Below, piece by piece: positions 46,209-54,199 of a DNA stretch of 64,000 nt. Made by a program: the position numbers and the translations under genes. Location: positions 2,254,074 through 2,318,073 of the forward strand of contig NZ_VNJK01000001.1 in assembly GCF_007786455.1 (NCBI RefSeq), in the 5' to 3' direction. Numbering within the stretch: the first letter of the stretch is position 1; the number at the start of each line of letters is the position of its first letter. The notes beneath the pieces were generated by a model. The model saw only the letters and a program-made list of their open reading frames with translations, did no database searches and was not told where the DNA came from. Source of the stretch: Paenibacillus agilis (GTDB taxonomy: Bacteria; Bacillota; Bacilli; Paenibacillales; Paenibacillaceae).

Positions 46209-47006
46209 CTACAAATACTCCCCAAAATAGTATTTCAGCCTATCAGCACAATACCTATCCTCGCCTCTCCAAGTTGCCATCGACATAAAGTCGGTTCCAC
46301 GACCGCGCTCCTTGCGGTAATCATTCTGAGACTGCAGCAGACCAGCGTAGCCCCATATTTCCATCACGCAGTCCCGTTCATGCTGGTTGCTAGGGAAAAT
46401 CTCTTTCCAACGCTTCTCCAGCTGTCGGGCTGCATCCTTTTCCTCGCACGCCTCTACGGCTTCAATCATTTGCTTGAGGATGTCAATATCCTCACTTCTA
46501 ACCTCAAACTCCATGTCCTTACTGAGGAGATCCAAGTCCATCATGCAATAGATCAGCCAGTTCAACCGGACGCCGCCCCATTTGATTCGCTCAAAGTTAA
46601 GTACATTTAAGTTTTCATCGGCATAATGTTCCTTCGCCATCAGCTTTCTGTCATTACAATCCCCGCAAGCACAGTAGCTTATTTGTTCTGCCGGCCGCTC
46701 TGCAAAAGTATGTATTGGTATATCATACGTTAATGCATAGCTGGACAAAGCACTGCGCAAATAAACCTTGCGTGTGGACAAACTGTGCAGAAAGGCACGA
46801 ACTGCTGTTTCTTTTGTTATTTTTTGCTCGTGTAGCTCTCTTACTTTAAGAACGCATTCCTCGTGTGACAAGGTTATCGGGTCGAACATAAGCCCCTTGC
46901 TTTTCGCATATTGGAGATCTTCATCCGCACAGGAGTAACCGCCCGACCTCCATCCGCCAGAGCTCCAAAACGTATTTATCAATATTTTCTTTGCTTTCGC
47001 ATCCAT
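46209..47006 (-). CDS. Uncharacterised protein with CxCGDC motif
   Basis: 265 residues. No known domain recognised. Visible features are a cysteine cluster (YCACGDCNDRK near residues 110-120) that could bind a metal, a tryptophan/glycine-rich N-terminus (FWSSGGWRSGG) and a C-terminal RGEDRYCADRLKYYFGE. No signal peptide or membrane segment. Preceded by GGAGG-like GGAGGCG. It lies between the DUF6138-like pair and a split gene. Function unknown. Confidence 0.65.
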   Translation of the reverse strand: MDAKAKKILINTFWSSGGWRSGGYSCADEDLQYAKSKGLMFDPITLSHEECVLKVRELHEQKITKETAVRAFLHSLSTRKVYLRSALSSYALTYDIPIHTFAERPAEQISYCACGDCNDRKLMAKEHYADENLNVLNFERIKWGGVRLNWLIYCMMDLDLLSKDMEFEVRSEDIDILKQMIEAVEACEEKDAARQLEKRWKEIFPSNQHERDCVMEIWGYAGLLQSQNDYRKERGRGTDFMSMATWRGEDRYCADRLKYYFGEYL

Positions 47007-47061
47007 CGAAATACGCCTCCTATTTATTTAAATGTCTTGCTTTTTTATCGCAACTATTTTA

Positions 47062-47640
47062 TCAAGGCAGCCTTTTAGGCGCTTTTTTCGGGATACGAGG
47101 TGACCAGGCCACCAGCACCCCAGCTTCTCCGCACACTTGATTTACTTGTTCAAGCTGTTCCATTTCCACTTCCCATAGCCAAAGATCGTTACCGATATCC
47201 GTTAGCTGGCCACGCTTTTCACTATCTGTAATCCATTCTTTCAGATTGACTCCGTTCACTTCCATTTTCAAATGTTGACTGTTCATTATATTTAAGGGAT
47301 AGACCATACGAAGCATTTTACTCGTATATCGCCCCTTACCTTCAAACTTGCCAGGAGTTTCTTTATTGAAGGCAAAACCAGCTTCATATGGAAACATAGT
47401 AACTCCATTATTACCTGCCGCATAAGAATGGGTTTTTGTCATTTGATGGGCAGCGTAAACAATACCATATGAAAACTGAGGCTACTGCTGCGTCAAATTT
47501 GTAAGCCATGCTTTAACTGGGAGGTACACCTCATAAAGTGAAAACTCACAAAGAGCGTTCAAATGCGGAAAGCTTCCGATATCAAAAGCTTCAGCCGGCG
47601 TAAACTTTTCTGTGCCGTATAGCGCAATGCCTGTACACAC
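47062..47640 (-). pseudogene. Gene split by an in-frame amber codon
   Basis: Two open segments lie in the same frame. The first, 47640-47485, starts GTG eight bases after GGAGG (MCTGIALYGTEKFTPAEAFD). A TAG at 47482-47484 stops it, and after 13 sense codons the frame continues to 47062 with an internal ATG at 47442 that has no ribosome binding site. Together they would encode about 192 residues of unrecognised function (later landmarks GRYTSKMLRMVYPLN and LWLWEVEMEQLEQV). This is a nonsense mutation, a sequencing error or genuine readthrough. The Cys directly after the start resembles N-terminal-nucleophile hydrolases, but the evidence is too thin to assign. Confidence 0.6.
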
Positions 47641-47811
47641 AATTAGCACCTCCGTCATCTTCATAATACACTTAAAAAATAATAACGCGACAGAGACCAA
47701 TTTCACAAAAAGGAATGATAATTACACACTTTATTAATTTCAATGCTAAAAATTTATAGAATAATTATAAATAGGTTTTGTTCATACGAAGATAAATGCA
47801 CCATCATGCAT

Positions 47812-47845
47812 AAATAGCCGACCCCTATTCACACAGGATCGGCTA
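47812..47845 (-). terminator. Probable terminator after lactonase gene
   Basis: AGCCGA.CC pairs with GG.TCGGCT around an 11-base loop, with ATTTATG following on the minus strand. The T-tract is poor. Confidence 0.5.
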
Positions 47846-47879
47846 ACGATAAAAATAAAGAAACGCAAATTTATGTTAA

Positions 47880-48638
47880 TTAAAAGAACTGCGGATATAC
47901 CTCTTGCTTCATCCCCTGCTCATTATCGTGTCCGAAGAAAATAATGTTCGGCTGAATCTCCTCCATTTTTTGTTTGATTCGTTCAATAGACTGATCCGCT
48001 TGCACGCTATCGAATGTAAAAAATGGAACTTTGTCTTCGTAATTGCTCCGCGTATAAGCCATATCAACGGTTATTAGAATCGGACCCGTTTTCTCCGTAG
48101 TCACAAGTACGGATTGATGCCCGGGCGAGTGTCCAGGCGTAGAGAGCAGCTGTATCCCTGGAAAAGGCTCAACATCACCTTCCACGACTTTGTAATTCAG
48201 GTTTGGCAGCAAACATTCTGGAGGAGCATAGGAAGTATCCCCCTTATTTACAATCTCCCATTCTTTCTCTTGAATATAGATTGGGGTATCAGGGAAATAA
48301 GGATTTCCTCCAGCATGATCCAGGTGAAGATGCGAGTTTATGACAGCAATCATATCGTTAGGAGAATATCCTACTTGTTTTAGAATGGAGACGATGTGAT
48401 CCTCTGGCTCCATGAGTGGGATTATTATTCCCTCGTATGGAGTACCTTTAAAATAATCTGGGTTATGGATGAAGGATTCAGGCATGCCAGTATCAAGGAG
48501 GATCGGCCCAGCCTTGGTCTCAAGTAGATAAGACCAGATTTGGATGGATATCATCTGTCCTTTCTGTACACTTTTATTAAATGCGGAACTATCCATGGAA
48601 AGTTTGCCTGCTGGAAGCCAATAAAGTTTTTCAATCAT
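47880..48638 (-). CDS. N-acyl-homoserine lactone lactonase, AiiA-like metallo-beta-lactamase fold
   Basis: 252 residues, close to AiiA of Bacillus over its full length. The HxHxDH zinc motif is SHLHLDHAGG, the ligand His is in TPGHSPGHQS, the bridging Asp is in TVDMAY, and the Tyr of AiiA that aids ring opening lies in AYTRSNYED. The C-terminal His is in FFGHDNEQ. It should hydrolyse the lactone ring of acyl-homoserine lactone signals, that is, quench the quorum sensing of Gram-negative neighbours. AAGCGATC-like sequence and a weak RBS precede the ATG. It is a single gene. Confidence 0.9.
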   Translation of the reverse strand: MIEKLYWLPAGKLSMDSSAFNKSVQKGQMISIQIWSYLLETKAGPILLDTGMPESFIHNPDYFKGTPYEGIIIPLMEPEDHIVSILKQVGYSPNDMIAVINSHLHLDHAGGNPYFPDTPIYIQEKEWEIVNKGDTSYAPPECLLPNLNYKVVEGDVEPFPGIQLLSTPGHSPGHQSVLVTTEKTGPILITVDMAYTRSNYEDKVPFFTFDSVQADQSIERIKQKMEEIQPNIIFFGHDNEQGMKQEVYPQFF

Positions 48639-48821
48639 TACAGATCACCTCAATAGAGAATTATTTTTCAATAAGAAAATCTGTATGCAGCAGCAAGATG
48701 CGATTCGTATAGCCAGCACTTAGAGTTTATCACCAAGTTACAAATAATTCTAATGAACAATATCAGAATGAAACGTATCGAAAGCGCCAATGACGTACAA
48801 TGACTTTGCTTGACGCTATAA

Positions 48822-48862
48822 AAAAAGCCGACTACTAAAAAGCTTTAGCAATCGACTCTGAA
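48822..48862 (-). terminator. Intrinsic terminator after CPBP gene
   Basis: AGTCGA.TGCTAAA pairs with TTTTTAGT.TCGGCT on the minus strand, followed by TTTTTTT. The 48639-48821 gap holds nothing else. Confidence 0.8.
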
Positions 48863-48899
48863 GACTAATTTATTTATTAATGATCATATATTCATTAAT

Positions 48900-49781
48900 T
48901 TAGTTTGTAAGAGAAGCAGCTCGCTTCATTTTCCTTTTCTGTACGAGATGCTTAACTCCTAATATAACGAGGGATGCAACACCGCCTCCCAAAATCACCA
49001 CAGCAGGAATGATGATTATAATCCCTGGTACGGATTCATGATAAGTCAGGATCGGTGAAGCTCCATACCCTTTTGCTACAACAACAAATCTCATGATTTC
49101 TAAATATGCAATATGAAAACCCATTGATGCCCATATATTTCCGCTCCATAGACGGACCAACTGCAAAACGAATCCAAAGCTTATTATCGTGATGACGTAC
49201 CCCATGTTAATGATGTTGCCCGGAGCCATTCCAAAAAGTTCTTGAAGCAGAGAAACCGAAATAGGAACAGAGATAAATAGAAGCATTTGCAATGGTACGG
49301 CGAGCCATGCCTTGAATCGATGACGCAGCACATCATATAACAGTCCCCGCAAAGCTAATTCCTCTGGGAAAGCTTCGTATAAGAAAGCAATGATAATATT
49401 TATGAACAGCGCAGCAAACCACTGATCAGGTGCATGCCATTGTGTAATGGATAATAACCCTTGCGAATTAGCAATAAAGAAACCTAATGAAGCTAGTGCT
49501 ATTGCAAAGAACATCCCCGTAAAAAAGTGATATAGCTTTTTCCACGAATATTCTGGCGTCTTAGGTGAAACTCCGGTCATTTGATAAACATATCGATACA
49601 AATACAAAATAGTAGGAACGACCAGCGCAGTCATCAAAATAGCAGAAATCCATTTTTCAGACTGTCTTGATAAGCCGAACAACTGCCCAGCAATATCGGT
49701 GAAAAAAATAGCAAGGAACAGGCCAAAGACTAATGTCGCCCACCCCGCGAGCAGTAAATGTATCGATTTCATCTTTTTCAT
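48900..49781 (-). CDS. CPBP family intramembrane glutamic protease-like protein
   Basis: About 293 residues, seven or eight membrane helices. The CAAX-protease-like motif 1 is FPEELALRGLLYDVLRHR (two Glu and the Arg), and motif 2 is FHIAYLEIMRF with the conserved His. The ATG at 49781 follows AAAAGGAG. In this family a role in prenyl-protein processing or bacteriocin self-immunity is common. It is the last gene of a GntR/ABC/permease operon, which supports an envelope- or antibiotic-stress function (inference). The terminator at 48822-48862 follows. Confidence 0.83.
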   Translation of the reverse strand: MKKMKSIHLLLAGWATLVFGLFLAIFFTDIAGQLFGLSRQSEKWISAILMTALVVPTILYLYRYVYQMTGVSPKTPEYSWKKLYHFFTGMFFAIALASLGFFIANSQGLLSITQWHAPDQWFAALFINIIIAFLYEAFPEELALRGLLYDVLRHRFKAWLAVPLQMLLFISVPISVSLLQELFGMAPGNIINMGYVITIISFGFVLQLVRLWSGNIWASMGFHIAYLEIMRFVVVAKGYGASPILTYHESVPGIIIIIPAVVILGGGVASLVILGVKHLVQKRKMKRAASLTN

Positions 49782-49841
49782 ATAGCTAACTCTCCTTTTC
49801 AATTTATTTGCTTCAGCCAGACAAGTTTTGAATGGCTTCTG

Positions 49842-50462
49842 CTATAAGTCTTTCTTCGTAAACAGATATACCGTTAAGTAACACGATGCAACATATAACA
49901 ACACGGTACTAAGCAGAGCACCATATAAGAGTGGATAATTAATTCCATTTAAAGATGCCATATGAATAAGACGAGCTACTGGGTCCCCCATTATAAGAAA
50001 TAGGAACAAAAATATAACATTTAAAACAGGTGCCCCTTTCTCACTGAGCGAGTAAAAAAACGGCAAGTATATGGAAGTTAGAACAAGCATAATAGCGATA
50101 GGGACCAAAATGTCTATAATGGTATAACCTACGGGGATGTACCCTGGAACGGCTATTTTCACAAGCGAGTGAACCCCATACGAAGCAAGGACTGCAATAA
50201 TTATACAAATGAGAGATAGCACATATTTGGCCTGCACAATATGCTTGCGACTAACAGGTAATGTAACTAGAAATTGATGATTATGATTTTTAGTATCGTT
50301 GAGAGTAAGGCTGCTAATTGTGGCGAAAGCTGTAATGATACCGACAAGATGCATAGACATTTCTTTTTTCATAAAGAAGATACAAAATACAGCAAAAATC
50401 CCGACGCTCATTACTAAAGATATCTTTGCCGCTATTAAGTCTTTACGAAGCAAGTTAAGCAT
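49842..50462 (-). CDS. ABC-2 type transporter permease
   Basis: 206 residues, six hydrophobic helices typical of small ABC-2 permeases (MLNLLRKDLIAAKISLVMSV at the N-terminus; later ISSLTLNDTKNHNHQFLVTL then VSRKHIVQAKYVLS). It overlaps the ATPase gene by eight bases. The pair resembles the YtrB/YtrC/YtrD-type exporters of bacilli. The substrate is unknown. Confidence 0.87.
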   Translation of the reverse strand: MLNLLRKDLIAAKISLVMSVGIFAVFCIFFMKKEMSMHLVGIITAFATISSLTLNDTKNHNHQFLVTLPVSRKHIVQAKYVLSLICIIIAVLASYGVHSLVKIAVPGYIPVGYTIIDILVPIAIMLVLTSIYLPFFYSLSEKGAPVLNVIFLFLFLIMGDPVARLIHMASLNGINYPLLYGALLSTVLLYVASCYLTVYLFTKKDL

Positions 50463-51321
50463 GAACGCGGCCTCCCTTGGCGTTGTAATAGATGATGTCT
50501 TCTAAGGATGCTTTTTCAAATACAGCGAGATTGCCGAATAATCGTTCAGCTTCCTGCCTATCCTCAACTAATCCCTCAAACCCAAAAGCAGTCTCACGCA
50601 CTCCCGCAAACTTTTTGCGAATGTCCGAATCAAGCAGCTGCCTATCACCTTTCACAATTGCGTACCTATCGAGCACTTCATCTTTCGGTTCACTAAATAC
50701 GAGCTGCCCACGGTTGACAAAGCTAATGTAATCAGCAATACGATCTAAATCGGTTGTAATATGGGTCGAGAAAATAATCGTATTTTGCTCGTCCTGCATC
50801 ATATCCGCAAGCAGATCAAGCAATTCTCTTCTAAACACAGGATCAAGCCCAGAAGTCGGCTCATCCATGATGAGCAACTCCGCCTCGTGAGATAAAGCAA
50901 CAGCCAGGGCAAACTTAATCTTCATCCCTTTAGACAATTGTCCAATCTTCTTTTTGGGTGACAACTCAAATTGTTCCAAATAGCTGTTAAACTTCTGTTC
51001 ATTCCACTTCTTATAGAAAGGCGCGATTATCCGCTTCATATCACGAATCGAAACATCTTCATAATAAAAGCAATCATCCGACACGATGCCAATGCGCTGC
51101 TTAATGTCCACTTCATGTTTAGGCATATCGCAGCCTAATATTTTTACGCTGCCAGAGTCGGGACGAACCATTCCGAGTATCATCTTGATTAAAGTACTTT
51201 TACCAACTCCATTCGGACCAATAAGTCCGGTAATATACCCTCGCTTCACATCCAAAGATACATTATTAACTGTAAATTGAGGATATGTTTTCGTTAAATT
51301 ACGTAATTCGATTGCATTCAT
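50455..51321 (-). CDS. ABC transporter ATP-binding protein, YtrB-like
   Basis: 288 residues. Walker A GPNGVGKST, signature LSKGMKIKFALA, Walker B LLIMDEPTSGLDP and H-loop FSTHIT are intact. The C-terminal extension of about 75 residues is as in YtrB/BcrA-type ATPases. It overlaps the regulator gene by four bases and the permease by eight, so all three are translationally coupled. In B. subtilis such a module is induced by cell-wall-targeting antibiotics. Confidence 0.9.
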   Translation of the reverse strand: MNAIELRNLTKTYPQFTVNNVSLDVKRGYITGLIGPNGVGKSTLIKMILGMVRPDSGSVKILGCDMPKHEVDIKQRIGIVSDDCFYYEDVSIRDMKRIIAPFYKKWNEQKFNSYLEQFELSPKKKIGQLSKGMKIKFALAVALSHEAELLIMDEPTSGLDPVFRRELLDLLADMMQDEQNTIIFSTHITTDLDRIADYISFVNRGQLVFSEPKDEVLDRYAIVKGDRQLLDSDIRKKFAGVRETAFGFEGLVEDRQEAERLFGNLAVFEKASLEDIIYYNAKGGRVHA

Positions 51322-51701
51322 GATGTCTGATCCTCCTCGAACAAAATTGTCAAATGCTCAATTACATCTTGCTGACTCATGCTTAATTCTTTGCTGTCTT
51401 GGATGACTTCTAATAGCTTCTCTTCTAGTCGTTTCATTCGCTGCTCCCGAATAAAGTCTTTATTGGCTCCTGATACGAAACAACCTTTTCCTACGACAGA
51501 ATCGATGAGCTGCTCTTTCTCCAACTCTTCGTAGGCACGTTTCGTTGTAATGACACTTACTTGCAAATCTTTAGCTAGCTGTCTAATCGACGGAAGGCTA
51601 TCTCCTGCTTGCAATTCACCGCTCAGAATACTCTGTCTAATCTGGTTCATGATCTGAGTGTAGATCGGATCGCTTGATGCGTTGGATATGATAATATTCA
51701 T
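51318..51701 (-). CDS. GntR family regulator, YtrA subfamily
   Basis: 127 residues. A GntR winged helix (IYTQIMNQIRQSILSGELQAGDSLPSI over two segments; then SVITTKRAYEELEKEQLIDSVVGKG) plus a short helical tail, as in YtrA, without a large ligand domain. It is the first gene of the operon with the ABC pair and CPBP gene. Two operators sit in its promoter. It is expected to act as a repressor of its own operon. GGGGATGG precedes the ATG. Confidence 0.9.
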   Translation of the reverse strand: MNIIISNASSDPIYTQIMNQIRQSILSGELQAGDSLPSIRQLAKDLQVSVITTKRAYEELEKEQLIDSVVGKGCFVSGANKDFIREQRMKRLEEKLLEVIQDSKELSMSQQDVIEHLTILFEEDQTS

Positions 51702-51720
51702 GTTCCATCCCCTGGCTTAT

Positions 51721-51734
51721 GTTAATCGATTAAC
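51721..51734. promoter_or_regulatory. 14-bp perfect palindrome upstream of gntR-like gene
   Basis: GTTAATCGATTAAC, a perfect palindrome, lies between the promoter -10 and the start codon. It may be a second, separate operator or an mRNA feature. Confidence 0.5.
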
Positions 51735-51738
51735 TACC

Positions 51739-51777
51739 GTGTATATACAATATATACACTATTCACTTGTGAGTCAA
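51739..51777 (-). promoter_or_regulatory. Promoter with YtrA-type operator of the GntR/ABC operon
   Basis: On the minus strand the -35 TTGACT (51777-51772) and -10 TATATT (51754-51749) are 17 bases apart. The -10 lies inside a dyad with 9-bp arms, GTGTATATA and TATATACAC (51739-51747 and 51751-51759), separated by three bases. This is the GTGTA...TACAC type expected for YtrA, so the repressor would cover the -10. Confidence 0.85.
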
Positions 51778-51899
51778 TATATCTATTCCTTTATTTTGTA
51801 TTAAAGATCCTTTTAGCAACTTACTTACCTTGTTCCCCAACATATTTTTAAGCGAAAGAGTATCCGTAAATGATTGTGTCGTTGTCCTCTATTTTAAGA

Positions 51900-51936
51900 A
51901 AAAAAGTACCAGCATCTCTGTAGAGGTACTGGTACT
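51900..51936 (-). terminator. Orphan intrinsic terminator on the minus strand
   Basis: AGTACCAG pairs with CTGGTACT, with an inner CTCT/AGAG, followed by TTTTTTT on the minus strand. No minus-strand gene ends here: the next gene upstream in that direction faces away. It would insulate the GntR operon from antisense transcription. Confidence 0.7.
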
Positions 51937-52009
51937 GTATGTTTTAGATAACTGAATTTTTTACTCCATGACTGATTTAACACTAACCTTTATGTAAGTA
52001 CCTGTACTA

Positions 52010-52044
52010 AAAGTGCATACTTACATTTTTTTAGTATGCACTTT
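52010..52044 (+). promoter_or_regulatory. 12-bp inverted repeat upstream of flavodoxin-fold gene
   Basis: AAAGTGCATACT and AGTATGCACTTT are perfect arms 11 bases apart, 48 bases before the TTG start. A shorter overlapping pair (GTAAGTA/TACTTAC) lies next to it. A candidate operator, possibly for the HxlR regulator encoded nearby (inference). Confidence 0.5.
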
Positions 52045-52091
52045 ATACTCAAGACATAAATGATAAACATTACTTTTAGGAGGACAAATCT

Positions 52092-52622
52092 TTGAAAACT
52101 CTTGTTATCGTTACGCACCCCAGCATAGAAACTTCCGTCATAAATAAACGATGGGTAGAAGAACTGAAAAACGATCCGGAAAAGTATACGGTACACGAAT
52201 TGCATAAGGTATACCCTGACGGGAACATTGATGTGGCCAAAGAACAGCGATTAATTGAATCGCATAGTAATCTCGTTCTTCAATTCCCTTTCTACTGGTT
52301 TAATTGTCCACCTCTTCTTAAAAAATGGCTTGACGATGTTTTTGCTTATGGTTGGGCTTATGGTTCAAATGGAGGTGATAAGTTAAAAAATCGCAAAATT
52401 GCTTTAGCTGTATCTGCAGGAATTAAAAAAGAAGATTATACGGAAGAAGGAAGATATCGCTACACGCTTGAACATTTATTATCTCCTTTTGAAACTTCCT
52501 TCCTATACTGCAATGCAGATTACCGTTCATTCTATGCGTTGTATGGCGCAGAAAGTGGAACGTCTGCAAGTGATTTGGAAACAAGTGCACAAGATTATGT
52601 GAATTTTATTGACAACATGTAA
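52092..52622 (+). CDS. NAD(P)H oxidoreductase, flavodoxin-fold (YwrO-like)
   Basis: 176 residues of the flavodoxin_2 family, starting with TTG eight bases after AGGAGG. MKTLVIVTHPSIETSVINKR is the FMN loop and LVLQFPFYWFNCPPLLKKWL the flavin-side signature. YGSNGGDKLKNRKIALAVSAG follows. Expected to reduce quinones or other electrophiles. A terminator lies directly behind it (52640-52675). It is a paralogue of the enzyme at 27067. The inverted repeat upstream shares half-sites with the one before that gene. Confidence 0.88.
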   Translation: MKTLVIVTHPSIETSVINKRWVEELKNDPEKYTVHELHKVYPDGNIDVAKEQRLIESHSNLVLQFPFYWFNCPPLLKKWLDDVFAYGWAYGSNGGDKLKNRKIALAVSAGIKKEDYTEEGRYRYTLEHLLSPFETSFLYCNADYRSFYALYGAESGTSASDLETSAQDYVNFIDNM

Positions 52623-52639
52623 TAGATAACTTTTTAGCT

Positions 52640-52675
52640 AAAAAAGAAGTATTTCCTTGCTCAGGAGATACTTCT
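52640..52675. terminator. Bidirectional terminator between oxidoreductase and HxlR genes
   Basis: AAAGAAGTATTTCC pairs with GGAGATACTTCTTT, with T-runs both ways, separating the convergent genes. Confidence 0.82.
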
Positions 52676-52700
52676 TTTGCTTTAAACAAAATAGCTATGC

Positions 52701-53060
52701 TTACCGCTGTACAGGCTCCATAGCTGGCAAACTATTTTTCTCTCCCCACTCGCACATCATATTTAGCACTGGAACGAGAGAAAGACCGCGTTCAGATAAT
52801 GTATATTCAACTTTTGGTGGTACTTGGGGAAATTCTGTGCGTATGATAAGGCCATCGGACTCTAGCTCTTTTAACATGATGCTTAGTGTTTTGAAGGAAA
52901 TGGAACCGATACTTCGCTTCAGCTCATTATGCCGCATAACCTTATTTTCAGACAGCCAATACATAATGATCATTTTATATTTACCGCCTATTAAGGACAA
53001 CGTATATCCAAAGCCAGTGTCTTTCAGCCCCACGCCAGTAGGAACACAGGTGTCGCGCAC
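52701..53060 (-). CDS. HxlR family transcriptional regulator
   Basis: 119 residues. The winged helix (LSLIGGKYKMIIMYWLSE, then RHNELKRSIGSISFKTLSIM and LESDGLIIR) is the HxlR type. A Cys at residue 5 (MRDTCVPTG) sits where YodB-like members sense thiol-reactive electrophiles, which fits control of a quinone-reducing oxidoreductase nearby (inference). The GTG start follows GGAGAG. The gene converges on the oxidoreductase gene. Confidence 0.87.
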   Translation of the reverse strand: MRDTCVPTGVGLKDTGFGYTLSLIGGKYKMIIMYWLSENKVMRHNELKRSIGSISFKTLSIMLKELESDGLIIRTEFPQVPPKVEYTLSERGLSLVPVLNMMCEWGEKNSLPAMEPVQR

Positions 53061-53163
53061 TAGTTACACTCTCCTTCAAATTTATTTTCTTTTGTTGTAA
53101 CTTCTCAAACTCATTTTTTAACCAATGCTTACTATGTAATACTATGTGAAATTCAGTAGAACT

Positions 53164-54063
53164 TTACAGGGTGCTGTTTTTCAAAAATGTATCTCTAGTC
53201 AAGCCCAAAAAGGCTTCGATCGCTGGCGAGATCCACTTCTCTTCATGCCAAAACATTTGAGTCGCAAATGATGTGGCCATCAGATCCCACGGCAACGGAA
53301 CCAGTTCTCCTCGATTCACTTCTGCTGTCACGGCCATTTCTGGTAATATGGCGATACCCATTCCTATTTTTGCACATTGTTTAATAGCTTCTGCGCTGTT
53401 AAATTCCAATTCAGTAATTCCACCCATGCCCTTCTGTGAAAGACTCCGCTCAAAAAACGTGCGATAGGAACATCCTTTCTCCGTCAACAAAAAAGTCTCG
53501 CCATTAAAATCTTCAATGGTCAACGCACTACGTGCAGCCAATGGATGGTCGGGTGCTGCCAATACATAAAAGGGCTCATCCCGTAATTTTTCTCCGCAAT
53601 ATCCTGTCTCGCCCTTATCCTCATCCAGCATAAAAATAATGTCCGCGCCCCCTTCCCGCAAGCTCTGTTTGAGGTTCGGACTAGCGAGCGGCCGAAACAT
53701 CAGCCGAATCCCTGGATAGCGCAAGCGGAATCGGCGCAGTACAGCCGGGAGTCGGTACGTGCACAACGTTTCATCCGCACTAATGACCACCGTACCCGTC
53801 ACCTCGCCGGATTGCTTGACTGCATGGCGTGCTTCTTCAAGCTCGCATAATATATTATTTACATAGCCTAGAAAGCTTCTCCCCGCATCGGTCAGGATTA
53901 CTTTTTTACCCAATCTATCCACCAGCTTGACACCCAGCTCTTCCTCCAATGCCTTCATCTGCATCGTAACCGTGGAGGGTACATAGTTTTGCACTTCTGC
54001 AGCGCGGCTAAAGTTGAGTGTGGAAGCAAGCGTATGAAAGGTCTTTAGTTGGCGCAAATCCAT
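53164..54063 (-). CDS. LysR family transcriptional regulator
   Basis: About 299 residues. The N-terminal winged helix (MDLRQLKTFHTLASTLNFSR then AAEVQNYVPSTVTMQMKALE) is followed by a substrate-binding domain in two lobes (GTVVISADETLCTYRLPAVL; GCSYRTFFERSLS). The ATG at 54063 matches the family start; the GTG four codons earlier is an alternative. It is divergent from the MetX-like/MFS operon by 136 bases. Two dyads in that gap fit LysR operators. The inducer is unknown. Confidence 0.9.
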   Translation of the reverse strand: MDLRQLKTFHTLASTLNFSRAAEVQNYVPSTVTMQMKALEEELGVKLVDRLGKKVILTDAGRSFLGYVNNILCELEEARHAVKQSGEVTGTVVISADETLCTYRLPAVLRRFRLRYPGIRLMFRPLASPNLKQSLREGGADIIFMLDEDKGETGYCGEKLRDEPFYVLAAPDHPLAARSALTIEDFNGETFLLTEKGCSYRTFFERSLSQKGMGGITELEFNSAEAIKQCAKIGMGIAILPEMAVTAEVNRGELVPLPWDLMATSFATQMFWHEEKWISPAIEAFLGLTRDTFLKNSTL

Positions 54064-54082
54064 GGTACTTCCCACCCCTTAA

Positions 54083-54148
54083 TTCAAAAAAATTGAACGT
54101 TTTATTCATAAACGTTTCTTTGACTTAACAATAACATCGTCGTAGAGT
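54083..54148 (+). promoter_or_regulatory. LysR operators and promoter of the MetX-like operon
   Basis: TTCAA and TTGAA arms (54083-54097) and AACGTTT and AAACGTT arms (54096-54116) overlap by two bases. The plus-strand -35 TTGACT (54120-54125) and -10 TAGAGT (54143-54148) follow, with a 17-base spacer. The operators lie upstream of the -35, as expected for LysR activation. Confidence 0.6.
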
Positions 54149-54199
54149 GATGACAAGAAAGACACAATTCATCTTTAGCTATAAAAAGGAGAGATTCAC

